A stretch of 49,594 bases of DNA. Source: Rhizoclosmatium globosum (lineage: Eukaryota > Chytridiomycota > Chytridiomycetes > Chytridiales > Chytriomycetaceae). Each line of letters opens with the position of its first letter. Within the stretch, counting starts at the first letter, position 1. Under the pieces are notes generated by a model that saw only the letters and a list, made by a program, of their open reading frames with translations, made no database searches and was not told where the DNA came from. The stretch lies in the NCBI GenBank assembly GCA_002104985.1, contig MCGO01000252.1:1-49594 (forward strand), written 5' to 3'. The position numbers and the translations under genes are program-made. Of the stretch, positions 9,586-18,209 are shown piece by piece.

Positions 9586-12142
9586 ATGCCCCCGAAGTTG
9601 AGCCTCAAGAAGCAGAAAGGTTCCAAAGGCAAAATTCCAATTACCAAAGGATCAAATCCTAAGGCTGCGGAGAAAGCCATCAATACTTTGCGCTTGAAGT
9701 TGGCTGCATTGGAAAGGAACACTGAGAGAAAAGGGAAGGCAATGGCCACTAAAAGGTAAGATCAAGCTGTCGTTAAAGGTCTTTACTCATTACAAAGTAG
9801 ATCCGCACTCAAACCTGTCTTCGAAACAAACAGACGCATTTTCGTGAAAGGGTGAGTAAATCTTATCTACACACCCCTCTCTTCCTCTACTCTCCTCCTC
9901 CCCCTCTCCTCCTCTATCCTCTCACCCTCACCCCTGTCCCATCCTCCCAGTGTCGGCGCTAGCAATTGCGGCGGCCACAAGTTTGCGATCCATTGCGGAT
10001 GGGGATCGCTACTCGGTCGCTGTGATTGCAAGTATGCTATAACCAAGGCACTGCCGGCGTGTTCAGTCAGCGAGCGCACCCGAAAGCGATCTCGCAACCA
10101 GCGGGATCGCTTTCGGATGCGCTCGCTCGCGATCGCGCTTGTCGCAGCTGTCTTTGGTTCGAGCACGCGCGTCACCTTCAGCCACCCAACCACCTGCTAC
10201 AACCAAGACACTGCTGGCGAGTTCAGTCATCAGCGAGCACATCCGAAAGCGATCTCGCATGTTTGCGAGATCGCTTTCGGGTGCGCTCGCTCTCGATTGC
10301 TCTTGTCGCAGCTGTCTGCTTTGAGCACGAGCCTCGCAGCAGCCACCCAGCTACTCAACCACCAACCATCCCTCCAACCATGTCCTGTCCCGCGTCTACA
10401 GTCTACGTCCAGTGACGCTCGCTTTGTACTTGACCCCCTCGCTCCCCTCGCTCAATCCCTTTAAACCACGCGCCTTCCTGTGCCCCTCTCTCCACCATCT
10501 ACGCCTCTTCTTCGTCCATATCCGTCGTAACGCCCATCATAAGAACGTAAACAGCTTGTTTGTGTTCTTATGATGGGTATTACAATGGTTCCTACTCATC
10601 ACCCATTGCTCCCATCCTCTCCCGTGACGCGCCACAGCAATAACACTTGCGCGAGAGTCGTGCGCTGTTAGTTTGCTCTCGCGCAACTGTTGTTGTCTTG
10701 GCTCTCCCTCTCAGTCTCTCCCTTCTCTCCCATCTCTCACCCCATCCCAGCCACTGCTACAATACTCACACAAAGTATCTCCATTTCGCGCGCGGCGTGT
10801 AATAGTCAACAAAGCGCGATTATTATGCAGTGCCTCAAACCCTAACCCTCCAACCCCCTCATCAACCCTCCTTCTATCCGTCTTTCCCTTTCGCTATAGT
10901 CTGTTAGTAACCATATCTTTTATTTAGATCAACTTCCAAAAGATTGGACTCTAGTGAGGATGAAGGTGATGGTGATGGCAAACAAATGGTATTCGATGAG
11001 GAAGAGGAAGACAACGAGGAGGAAGAGGAAGACAACGAAGAGGAAGAGGAAGACAATGAGGATAATCAGAACAATGAGGACTGTGACATTGGTGAAAATT
11101 CGAAAGAGGATGAAGAGCAGGATGAGATTGTTACCGATGATGTTGGTGGGAAAAGTATTGGACGAAGCATGACCAGCTCTCGAATGTCTGGAGACAGGTT
11201 TTGGAACCATGGCATGACTGACACGTGAGTCTTAATTTGTTGACTTAACTGAAAAAAAATAGTGAAAAGAAAGATCTCATTCGTTCGTTTAAAGCGGATT
11301 CTCTCCGATTCCTGTTATTTGTCCCTTCCATGACAGGCCAAGGCGATGGACAAGCTCAAGAACGTATATGGTTGCTGCTGAAACGTGCAACTGCTTCAGA
11401 AGTGAAACAACAGATCTCAAGCCTACCAACAGGCATTTATGAATTGGTATAATCCCCACAATTTTTAATTTTCACTAAGTTGTGTCATAGTACAAAACAA
11501 AAGTTCAAGCTCAACGTGCAGACATTGCACATGCTTTCTGGACTGCTTTCAAGCAGAATGATCCATACAAGCTGGATCTCAAAACATTGACTCCCAAGAA
11601 GGAACTTGCTCAAAACCTTATTGATGACACAAAGTGAGTGCTTGGGAGTTTCTTTTTGCTTGCTCACCATCATTGTAGCTTTCTTCATCATTTTGAAACA
11701 GTGGAAGAGGAAGATGTACTTCACCGGTTCCAAAACCCACAGTTCATGGATGCTGCAGCATGTCTCATGGGGCTTTCACAATTTAGATACTGTGTGACTG
11801 TTGAACAAGTCATCAAGGATGGAAACTTTAACACTCTTGCAGCCATGGCTAGTCTTGTAAGTTCTACCTGTTCAGAAATGTTGTGCTGATTTATGTTGGA
11901 AGGTTCGCCACCAACTTCACAGAGTATCGTTTCCAGATGCGGAATTCAAAAGCGGGTGTGATTCAGCTCGTCTTTATTTTCAGCTGATTCAAGGAATACG
12001 TGGAAAACAGACGAACGGTGAGCCTGCTGAAGAAGGACTTTCAGAAGAATTGGGAAAGGGTGCAAGAAGTTTCTACCTCAAAATGAAAGACCGCTTCCAG
12101 TCCTCTGTGTCAGTTCAAAGAGGAAAGATATTCAATATCTAA
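9586..12142 (+). CDS. Accessory protein of the Plavaka/KDZ-like element
   Basis: Seven exons rejoin in frame: 9586-9755, 9798-9851, 10928-11224, 11263-11446, 11491-11633, 11679-11856 and 11903-12142, giving 421 residues. The N-terminus is Lys-rich (MPPKLSLKKQKGSKGK), with a possible coiled segment AINTLRLKLAALERN. Exon 3 is a strongly acidic Glu/Asp run. The remainder is probably globular and helical (LIRSFKADSLRFLLF, LKRATASEVKQQISSL, QFRYCVTVEQVIKDG). I do not recognise a domain. All junctions are GT-AG and no stop interrupts it, in contrast to its transposase partner. Intron 2 (9852-10927) is 1,076 bp, about twenty times the usual length here, and is packed with hairpins. An alternative reading of the long intron as coding gives low-complexity sequence and I reject it. 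Confidence 0.6.
10035..10356. repeat. Tandem pair of hairpin-bearing repeats inside an intron
   Basis: Two about 160-bp copies (10035-10194 and 10197-10356) lie in the same orientation. Each holds a large inverted repeat: about 10070-10130 in copy one, and 10233-10290 in copy two. In copy two, the 17-bp arm CCGAAAGCGATCTCGCA is followed after 4 nt by its perfect complement, and near-complementary flanks lengthen the stem. Copy one has the same arms with a mismatch. Confidence 0.75.
10527..10583. repeat. Inverted repeat (hairpin) in the same intron
   Basis: The left arm GTAACGCCCATCATAAGAAC and the right arm, whose reverse complement is GTAATACCCATCATAAGAAC, match at 18 of 20 positions around a 17-nt loop. 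It differs in sequence from the GC-rich hairpins upstream. Confidence 0.7.
10647..10686. repeat. Perfect 11-bp inverted repeat
   Basis: The arms TTGCGCGAGAG and CTCTCGCGCAA are perfectly complementary around an 18-nt loop. It is the fourth hairpin in the long intron of the element's accessory gene. Confidence 0.65.
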
Positions 12143-12454
12143 AGATTATCTCTATTTTCATCCATTTGAATAAACATTTATGAAGTGTATTGGTATTTAT
12201 GCAGAATTGTTAATGTTATTAACATACCTTGGAATACACCACTCGTGTATGGCCAACTTATGACTAATTCATGAGAAATTCATTTATATATATGTCCAAT
12301 ACAAATCCAGCATATGGCTAATACATTGCTGATGCATTACTGTTAGTCTTCTAGTACACAGCTCATACATTGCTTGTGATTTGCTCATGCATTGCTCATA
12401 CATTGCTCATGCATTGCTAGTGCATTGCCATAATTGTTTGCAATATCTTAAAAA

Positions 12455-12489
<35 letters not shown>

Positions 12490-12560
12490 ACATGGTTGAC
12501 ATTGCCTACATTGCAATTCATTTAAATACAATTAAATATAATAAAGTGCATTTCTTGAGT
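12143..12560. repeat. Right-end region of the transposon: short word repeats and poly-G
   Basis: This non-coding 3' flank holds many near-repeats of (T/G)CATTGCT(C/G)AT-like words (about 12310-12430), followed by a run of 33 G (12455-12487). The word repeats resemble the subterminal repeats of CACTA-related elements. The G run looks like a simple-sequence tract and its length may be unreliable. Confidence 0.55.
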
Positions 12561-14079
12561 CTACATCATGATGATGTTAACTGTGTGGCGACGGGATCGA
12601 CTGCTCTTGCGTATCCTGCAATTACAACTGGGTGTTATCAGGCATATGATAAGTCGCGTCCTTACGCTGTTGGTTCTGTTGCGAGTGCTTTGAGTAATGG
12701 ATTATTTCACAATTTTCAATTGGACTCTTCAGGAAACTGGAATCAGGGTGGTGTCTGTGACCCCACATTGGCGTTAGCTTGTTATCCGCATTACCAGTGC
12801 AAAGAGATTCCGTTGGTTAATGGAGCTCAAGGATGGTGCGGCTCTCTCAATTATTATATTCAAGATAATCAATTAGTGTATTTGCAAGCATGCGTTGTTT
12901 ACCCATGTAGGAATTGACTCGTTGGTTTTGTTATCCAATCTAACTTATTCCTATTCATTTAGTTAACACGACACCGCCGCCTGGAATTAAACCAGCAACA
13001 GAACTGGTTGGAATTGCTCCAGACAACACTGTCTGGTACAAATACAAGTTAAACGCACCATAGAGCCTCTTTTCCGGACCAAGATTCATAGACTTGATCC
13101 AGCTTCCAGCCCCAGATTCGTCTTTTGTCGGAGTCGGCCCAGACAACAACCTATACATATGTAGTAGCGTCGAATACTCTCCATCTTGTTCAATCGTTCC
13201 TGGCTCCGGATCCGTCCTCAGTATCGATATCCTCCCAAATGCTAAATCTGCAGGGATCTTTACCTATGTCGGCGTCGGAATGGACGGACAGTTGTACAAA
13301 CGTTACAGTATTTCCGGTGGTTGGAGTCTCTACCCGAATTCCGGTACCGTTGTGGATATCACATTCATGAAAGACGGATTGGCGTTGGGAACAGCTCCAG
13401 ATGGTAACTTATACACGACGCGATTGAACCCCTCAACTTCTCAAATGAGTCCATGGATCTTTGTTTCCAATTCTTGTTGTGTCAAGCGGACTACAATTCT
13501 CAGCGATAATTCGATTATTGGTGTTGGACCGATAACAACCCTAACTTGCTGTATTGGAAACAGGTCTTGACGTCAGACTGGACGCAAATGCCAAACAGTG
13601 GGTATGTGTCTTCTGTTGTTCCAGTCTGGAAAATGCCAACACCAAAACAAGTCCTTCTTGGAATTGGAATGGATCATTCTTTTTATGTAAAGTATATTCT
13701 CACAGGATCTTGGCAGTTTATCTCGCTTGGCAAAGCGATTGACGTCATATTGCTACCAACTGGAGCATTTTTACAAGTTGGAATTGACAACTATTTGTAT
13801 AGTTGCGGAAGTCTTCCAAATTGTGCTAAAGTTCCTGGATCTGGTTCAGTCAAGAGCATTGATTTATTGAGTGACCAGAGCACGATTGTTGGTGTTGGAA
13901 TGGAGGGGAAGCTGTACACTCGAAATGGAGTTTATGGAACATGGAGTTTAGTACAGAACTCTGGGACTGTTGTTGATATCACTGTTATGGCAAATGGGGT
14001 TCTTGTTGGAACAGGACCTGACAGTTACTTGTACACTCGACAGACTTTGACATCAGTTGGACTTGGTGTGTTTGTTTGA
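12560..14079 (+). pseudogene. EXO-like/propeller gene, middle fragment (copy 1b)
   Basis: It resumes the family-1 protein exactly where the 5396-6400 region stopped. VATGSTALAYPAITTGCYQAYD leads to the end of the EXO-like domain (CVVYP), then the conserved short intron (GTAGGA at about 12907 to TTTAG at 12961), then the propeller region with nine of ten repeats. Defects: a TAG at 13061-13063 replacing the Trp of the first repeat, a 1-nt frameshift near 13530 in repeat five, and loss of everything after ...YTRQTLTS at about 14060. The lost part, from the middle of repeat nine, is what is found at 25856-26071. Confidence 0.8.
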
Positions 14080-14676
14080 GAAGACCTTGCACGGCCGCCC
14101 ACACAGAGGCGTCTACTTCGGTGCCCGCTTCACCACTGGTTAGTACTGTCGAGGGTCCTGCGAGAGAGAGCGTTGGAAGCGCGAGTGATGCTGGTTGAGT
14201 GATGGATGAAGTGTTGAGCTAGTATGCTCCCAGCAGCCTAGAACCGCGTAAAGAGTACTTACTATGCATCGACCCAGTTAGACCCGCAGGCGCCTGGCGT
14301 GCCCGTGCTGCTTCTTCTTCTCGTCACCAACTAGTGTTGCTCCACTCATTTGCGGACATCATTCAAACTATTACGATCAAACAAAAAACAAATAAAACAA
14401 ATAACCTGAAGTAAGAGAATCAAACACTTCCTTTGATGTTTGATCGTTTATCTTTATACAGTCGGAAGGTACAGTTAACGGATATATTCTCGATATTCAC
14501 AGCGTTTATCATCCACAATATTCATTTTGATGAATGGTACATACCAATTTAGAATACAACTTATCTTATCGACTGCATTCGCTGTAATTCCAAACATCTC
14601 ATCTCGAATGATATCATTCAATAAAGGCACACTTGAACAAACCCGTCATCCAATCAATCCACACTAAAACCCATCA
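14080..14676. other. Non-coding junction region
   Basis: The first about 260 bp are GC-richer than the surroundings and fit no family in this window. On the minus strand there is a possible exon-intron arrangement (GTAAGT near 14262, CTCTCGCAG near 14165), so it may be a fragment of another gene. The rest is AT-rich with nothing recognised. Confidence 0.4.
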
Positions 14677-14808
14677 ATGTCTCCATCACCACCCAAATAC
14701 GAAGTTCGAAAGACATCGCTCGCCTCTGCCGAAGCCCAAGCACTTATTGGCCAACTCAATCAAGCCCTGTATGATGCAAACCCGAATCCCGCCGCCCACT
14801 CTTGTTGA
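14677..14808 (+). pseudogene. N-terminal fragment of a GNAT-type acetyltransferase
   Basis: The frame MSPSPPKYEVRKTSLASAEA continues through QALIGQLNQALYDANP before stopping at codon 44. The helix pattern LIxQLNxxLYxxxP is typical of the start of one GNAT subgroup, distinct from the two other GNAT genes here. The rest of the domain is absent: sequence changes within a few bases to a family-2 gene in another frame. A truncated gene at a recombination junction is the simplest reading. Confidence 0.5.
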
Positions 14809-14809
14809 A

Positions 14810-15680
14810 ACTGTATTACGGAAACGCGTTTCCTCCTGCGTTTGCGAAAATGTATGGTGTGAGTGAAAACGCTGTTGGGTTGCGGATGGTTTCCAATGTC
14901 AAGTTTGCGGTTTCGGTTACGGCGAATTCTGCATCGCCTACGGCGGAGAATTCGTGCACGTATGAATATAATGCGCCGCAGCGGGATGTGACTCTGCGTC
15001 ACTATACTCTTGTTAAGTATGACCTTGGTGCACAAAGGTTGTTGCCTGGAGCCAACGTGTTTGATGGTTGTATCACAGAATTGTTGTCGGAAAATGGTCC
15101 TCTCAATTTCTCCAATAATAGTGCTGTGTGTGGATCAACATATGATACAAAGGGTCGGTTCAAGCGCTACTTTGGGAACGTCGTTCTCAAATTCAATTAT
15201 TTGGATATTGCAAACGCAGTTTTCAATATTTCTGTCGGTCAGTCTGGTTGTCGTGATGCAGGGGATGCCACATTTTATTACGTTGACAAGTCCTTCTCGA
15301 CAACAACCAGTACAACAAGTTCAACCAGTACTTCTACGTCTTCTACTTCATCGACGTCGTCTACTTCCTCTACGTCTTCTACATCGACAACTAGTTTTAC
15401 AACTACATCTGTGTCTGCTACCACTTCAAGCACTACTTCAACCATAACCTTGGCATCAAAGGTTTCAAGCATTACTGATGGATCTACTGGTACTGCCACG
15501 ACAACCGCTACCACTTTTAATCAACCTACCGGGTATATTGCACCAGTCACACCAAGTAAATACACTGGCCCAACCGCATATGGTGCACCTGCTGCAAACA
15601 ATATCTACAAGAGTTCTGCAGTCTCTGCTCAGGTTGACATGATTTTGGCCGTTGGAACTGTGCTCTTCCTTATTCTTTAA
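14810..15680 (+). pseudogene. Family-2 surface protein, 5'-truncated (copy 2f)
   Basis: From about 14810 the plus frame matches the C-terminal two thirds of the family-2 protein: YYGNAFPPAFAKMYG, NSCTYEYNAPQRDVTLRHYT, DGCITELLSENG, FKRYFGNVVLKFNYLDIANA, a Ser/Thr-only stalk (about 15298-15440), GPTAYGAPAANNIYKSSA, and a final hydrophobic tail ending in a stop at 15680. The first about 190 residues of the family are missing, and the 5' side is a GNAT fragment. It is the only family-2 copy on the plus strand and is closest in type to the truncated copy at 24858-25861. The frame itself is intact for 292 codons. Confidence 0.7.
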
Positions 15681-15773
15681 GAGACTTTCTTTGGCCTTCT
15701 TTTATATCCTTTTGAATGGTTTAGAATCTGAATAAGAGAATACAGAATATAAGAATAGTCTCTTTCTCTTTGT

Positions 15774-16208
15774 TTATTTAGATGCTTGCGGATCATTGGC
15801 TGGCAAATCACACCTGCACTCAAAGTACTTGCATTCGAGACAGTTTGCGCTCCACAGCTTGTACCTTTCCTTCAGTTCCATATTCAATTCAGCATCTGGG
15901 AAGCAGTACAAGCAGGCGAGACCGACAACAACGCCACCCAAGTCCTCAATCATCTTCCCTGTAGCATTCATCTGGGCACCCGTTCCAATCCACTCATCCA
16001 CAATCAGAACACGCAGTCCCTTCGAAACAAGATCGGCCCTCACTTCGAGGGTCTCGCAGTCCTTGTCTTACCACATCGACTGAATCCATCGCGAACGACT
16101 CACGACGAAATGTGTTCAACGAGCGACAAAAACGATGCTGCATCCGCAAACACTGGCATTACATCCCACAGTGGCCGCCCGCCCGGTCTTGTCGATGCGT
16201 GCGAGCAT
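15774..16208 (-). pseudogene. Adenine-phosphoribosyltransferase-like gene, decayed
   Basis: The last part is open: ETLEVRADLVSKGLRVLIVD followed by EWIGTGAQM, a clear PRPP-binding loop of type I phosphoribosyltransferases. It then reads MIEDLGGVVVGLACLY and a Cys-rich tail. Upstream in other frames are MLARIDKTGRAATVG and NTFRRESFAMDSVDVV, which belong to the same domain. Joining all three needs two single-base shifts (near 16100 and 16062), so the gene is frameshifted; the 5' portion of the domain is also missing. A functional short form starting downstream would lack most of the fold. The substrate preference cannot be told. Confidence 0.55.
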
Positions 16209-16345
16209 CTGTTGCTTGCTCATTCAAGTTTTTTGTGCGTTACTTTTTTCAAATCTATTTCTATTTGAGAACGAAAAGAACTCGCACGTTATTATATCAA
16301 ATGAGAATCAGAAAAAGAATTGGCTTGGTCTTCCCTGGGAGGTCT

Positions 16346-17794
16346 CTAGAAGGCAAGGGCAAGAGCAGCGAACAAGGCGGAAATGATTCCAGCCTTTTCA
16401 GCGGAAGCTCCCTTGTAAAGGTTGTTGCCAGCTGGAGCACCGTACGCGACTGTTGGAGCTCCATAGGCAGGTGGTGCGGCATAAACAGTTGGGGCAGCAT
16501 AGCCAGTTGGGACAGCGTCAGCGACAGTAGTGGTGGCAACAACAGCGGAGCCGGAAGCACTCTGGGAAGCAGAAGCCTTGGCACTGGCCGATTGGCTGAC
16601 AGTGGAAGAGCTCGCAAAAGTAGAAACGGCAGTAGAAGTTGGGGCGATGGTCGAGGTGGTTGTGGTTGGAATAAACGACTTGTCAAAGAATACAAAGGTG
16701 GCGGAATTTCCATCGCGACGGCTGTCATCAGGTGGGCTGTCAATAACAACTGTAACGTTGAAGATAGCGTCAGCAAGATCCAAATAACGGAAGTTGACGT
16801 TGACAGGAACACTAAAGTAACGCTGGAAGCGGTTCTGGGCGTCTTTTCCACATGCAATGCTCGTGTTTGTGAACTGGAACGATCCAAGATTGTTTGTAGT
16901 GAAACCAGAGATACATCCATCGGCTGGAGTGGTTTGGTTGCTCGCTGGAAGGGAACCAAGGTCGTAGCTGATGAGAGTCATGTTACGACTAACAACGGCT
17001 CTGTCAGCGAGAAGGTACTCGTAGATACATGAGTTGTTGGCAGATTGAGCAGCAGCGTTGGAGGTAACGATCACATCAAACTTGGCATCAGAGATGGAAA
17101 CGTACTTGACGGCAGAGATATTGACTTGATAAGCAGCGGCAAAGATGGAAATGTTTCCACTGGTGAATTGGGGCACTCCAATGTCTGGTGGATAGTAAGA
17201 AATACCAAAGTTCTCTTGTGTCTCCACTGAGGTGTCAACAATCTTGGGGGCCTTGGATCCACAGACTGGGTTCTTGTACGCCAAAAAGTATTGACCAGGC
17301 GCCTGAGTCACGGTAGAAATCCAAGAAAACGAGCAACTGGCGCTACCAGGACCTCCACGACGAGCTTTGACACCGTTAGGTTGTGGAATGACTGGGACCT
17401 TGGTTCTGTTGACGGAATCCAAGAAGAAGTTGGTGTACACACTGCTGATAAAGTGTGCATCCGTATCAGCACCCGCGCTGTTGTTGTAACTGGAGCCTAA
17501 ACCGAAACCAAGAGGAGACACTGTTCTGTTGTAAACTGTGGTCAACCGGGAAATGAGATCAGATCCTCCACAAGCGGCACTTGTGTTGGTGAAGGGCATG
17601 AACGAGGCAAAAGGACCGTTTGGACCGTTGTCATACGAACAAGAAGAGAAGTTGGATGGCAACGAGAAGGCCAAACAAGTCAATTGATCGGCTGTTGGAT
17701 CAGTGACTGGCGAATCACCTCCGGAACAGTCTGGCTGGCCTTGAATGAAGCGTTCAAAGTGGCTGCCAACGAGTGTAAGATTGCTTTGGGGCAT
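16346..17794 (-). CDS. Family-2 surface protein with GPI-like tail (copy 2a)
   Basis: A single exon of 482 residues, family not recognised. The N-terminal part (about 1-130) has NLTLVGSHFERFIQGQPDC and GSDLISRLTTVYNRT. A middle part starts KARRGGPGSASCSFSWIST and NPVCGSKAPKIVD. A third part has NNSCIYEYLLADRAVV, TPADGCIS, FQRYFSVPVNVNFRYLDLAD and RRDGNSATFVFFDKSF. Then come a Ser/Thr/Ala-rich stalk (about 375-425), Pro/Tyr/Gly/Ala repeats, NNLYKGASAEK, and a hydrophobic C-terminus (GIISALFAALALAF). Even Cys spacing suggests disulfides. No signal peptide is visible at MPQSNLT. The last about 110 residues are almost identical to copy 2d although the bodies differ. Confidence 0.75.
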   Translation of the reverse strand: MPQSNLTLVGSHFERFIQGQPDCSGGDSPVTDPTADQLTCLAFSLPSNFSSCSYDNGPNGPFASFMPFTNTSAACGGSDLISRLTTVYNRTVSPLGFGLGSSYNNSAGADTDAHFISSVYTNFFLDSVNRTKVPVIPQPNGVKARRGGPGSASCSFSWISTVTQAPGQYFLAYKNPVCGSKAPKIVDTSVETQENFGISYYPPDIGVPQFTSGNISIFAAAYQVNISAVKYVSISDAKFDVIVTSNAAAQSANNSCIYEYLLADRAVVSRNMTLISYDLGSLPASNQTTPADGCISGFTTNNLGSFQFTNTSIACGKDAQNRFQRYFSVPVNVNFRYLDLADAIFNVTVVIDSPPDDSRRDGNSATFVFFDKSFIPTTTTSTIAPTSTAVSTFASSSTVSQSASAKASASQSASGSAVVATTTVADAVPTGYAAPTVYAAPPAYGAPTVAYGAPAGNNLYKGASAEKAGIISALFAALALAF

Positions 17795-18209
17795 TTTTGT
17801 GAATCACACTTTTTTGGGGGGGAAGGAAAGGGAAAACAACCAAATATCTCCATTTTGTGAAAATTCAACTCCAACATCTCCACTTGTACTTTGTGCTGTC
17901 TCTGCTGCTCTCCATGACCTCACGGTCAAGTGCCCCCCGGTTCAAAAGTTACTAATATTGATGGCATTAATAAGCTCTGGGCCTCCATCCTCCTTCATCT
18001 TTCATACTAAAGGAGTTCCTTGATATGAGTGAGGCAAGCCCAGCGACTTTTCAACCACCACGAGCCACCACGATTTATAATATGAGAAGAAAAAGGAGGT
18101 AACTGAGGTTAAGAAAAATGATATTTGCTATCTATAAGTCATCGATTTCAATATAAAAAGAAGGCGAAGAAGCATTGTAAAAAAAATACTGGACTGTAAA
18201 CGGTAAGCT
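17795..18209. other. Spacer between family-2 genes
   Basis: A 415-bp stretch that must hold the promoter of the 16346-17794 gene (reading left) and the 3' end of the next copy. A poly-G/C patch lies just upstream of the start codon. No gene was recognised. Confidence 0.5.

Larger units (their letters stand above)
6405..12565. mobile_element. Plavaka/KDZ-like DNA transposon inserted in the EXO-like gene copy 1
   Basis: The interval separates two halves of one family-1 gene: the left half ends at LLWSNN and the right half resumes at VNCVATGSTA. It contains a divergent gene pair, a transposase-like gene on minus and an accessory gene on plus, with start codons only 18 bp apart. The left end has GAAACTGCACCTGTTAAT and the right end, reversed, AAGAAATGCACTTTATTA, a weak possible terminal inverted repeat. 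Repeated GCATTG-type words lie near the right end (12310-12430) and a few near the left (about 6520-6545). I could not identify the target-site duplication with confidence, so the ends are accurate to about 30 bp. Confidence 0.7.

Noticed and set aside
10026..10464. Plus and minus frames over the hairpin pair as proteins
   Set aside because: They translate the repeat and its palindromes into low-complexity sequence and lie inside an intron that joins flanking exons in frame.
10838..10860. Telomere-like AACCCTAACCCT
   Set aside because: Only about two repeat units inside an intron and no chromosome-end context, so chance or a tiny interstitial match.
14085..14340. GC-rich block as an RNA gene (5S rRNA or tRNA)
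   Set aside because: No recognisable 5S conserved boxes and no tRNA B-box or cloverleaf could be found. Left as an unknown gene fragment.
16112..17032. Long plus-strand frames opposite the family-2 genes
   Set aside because: They are shadows created by the Ser/Thr-rich and Ala/Gly-rich coding of the minus strand. The minus frames contain the conserved blocks.
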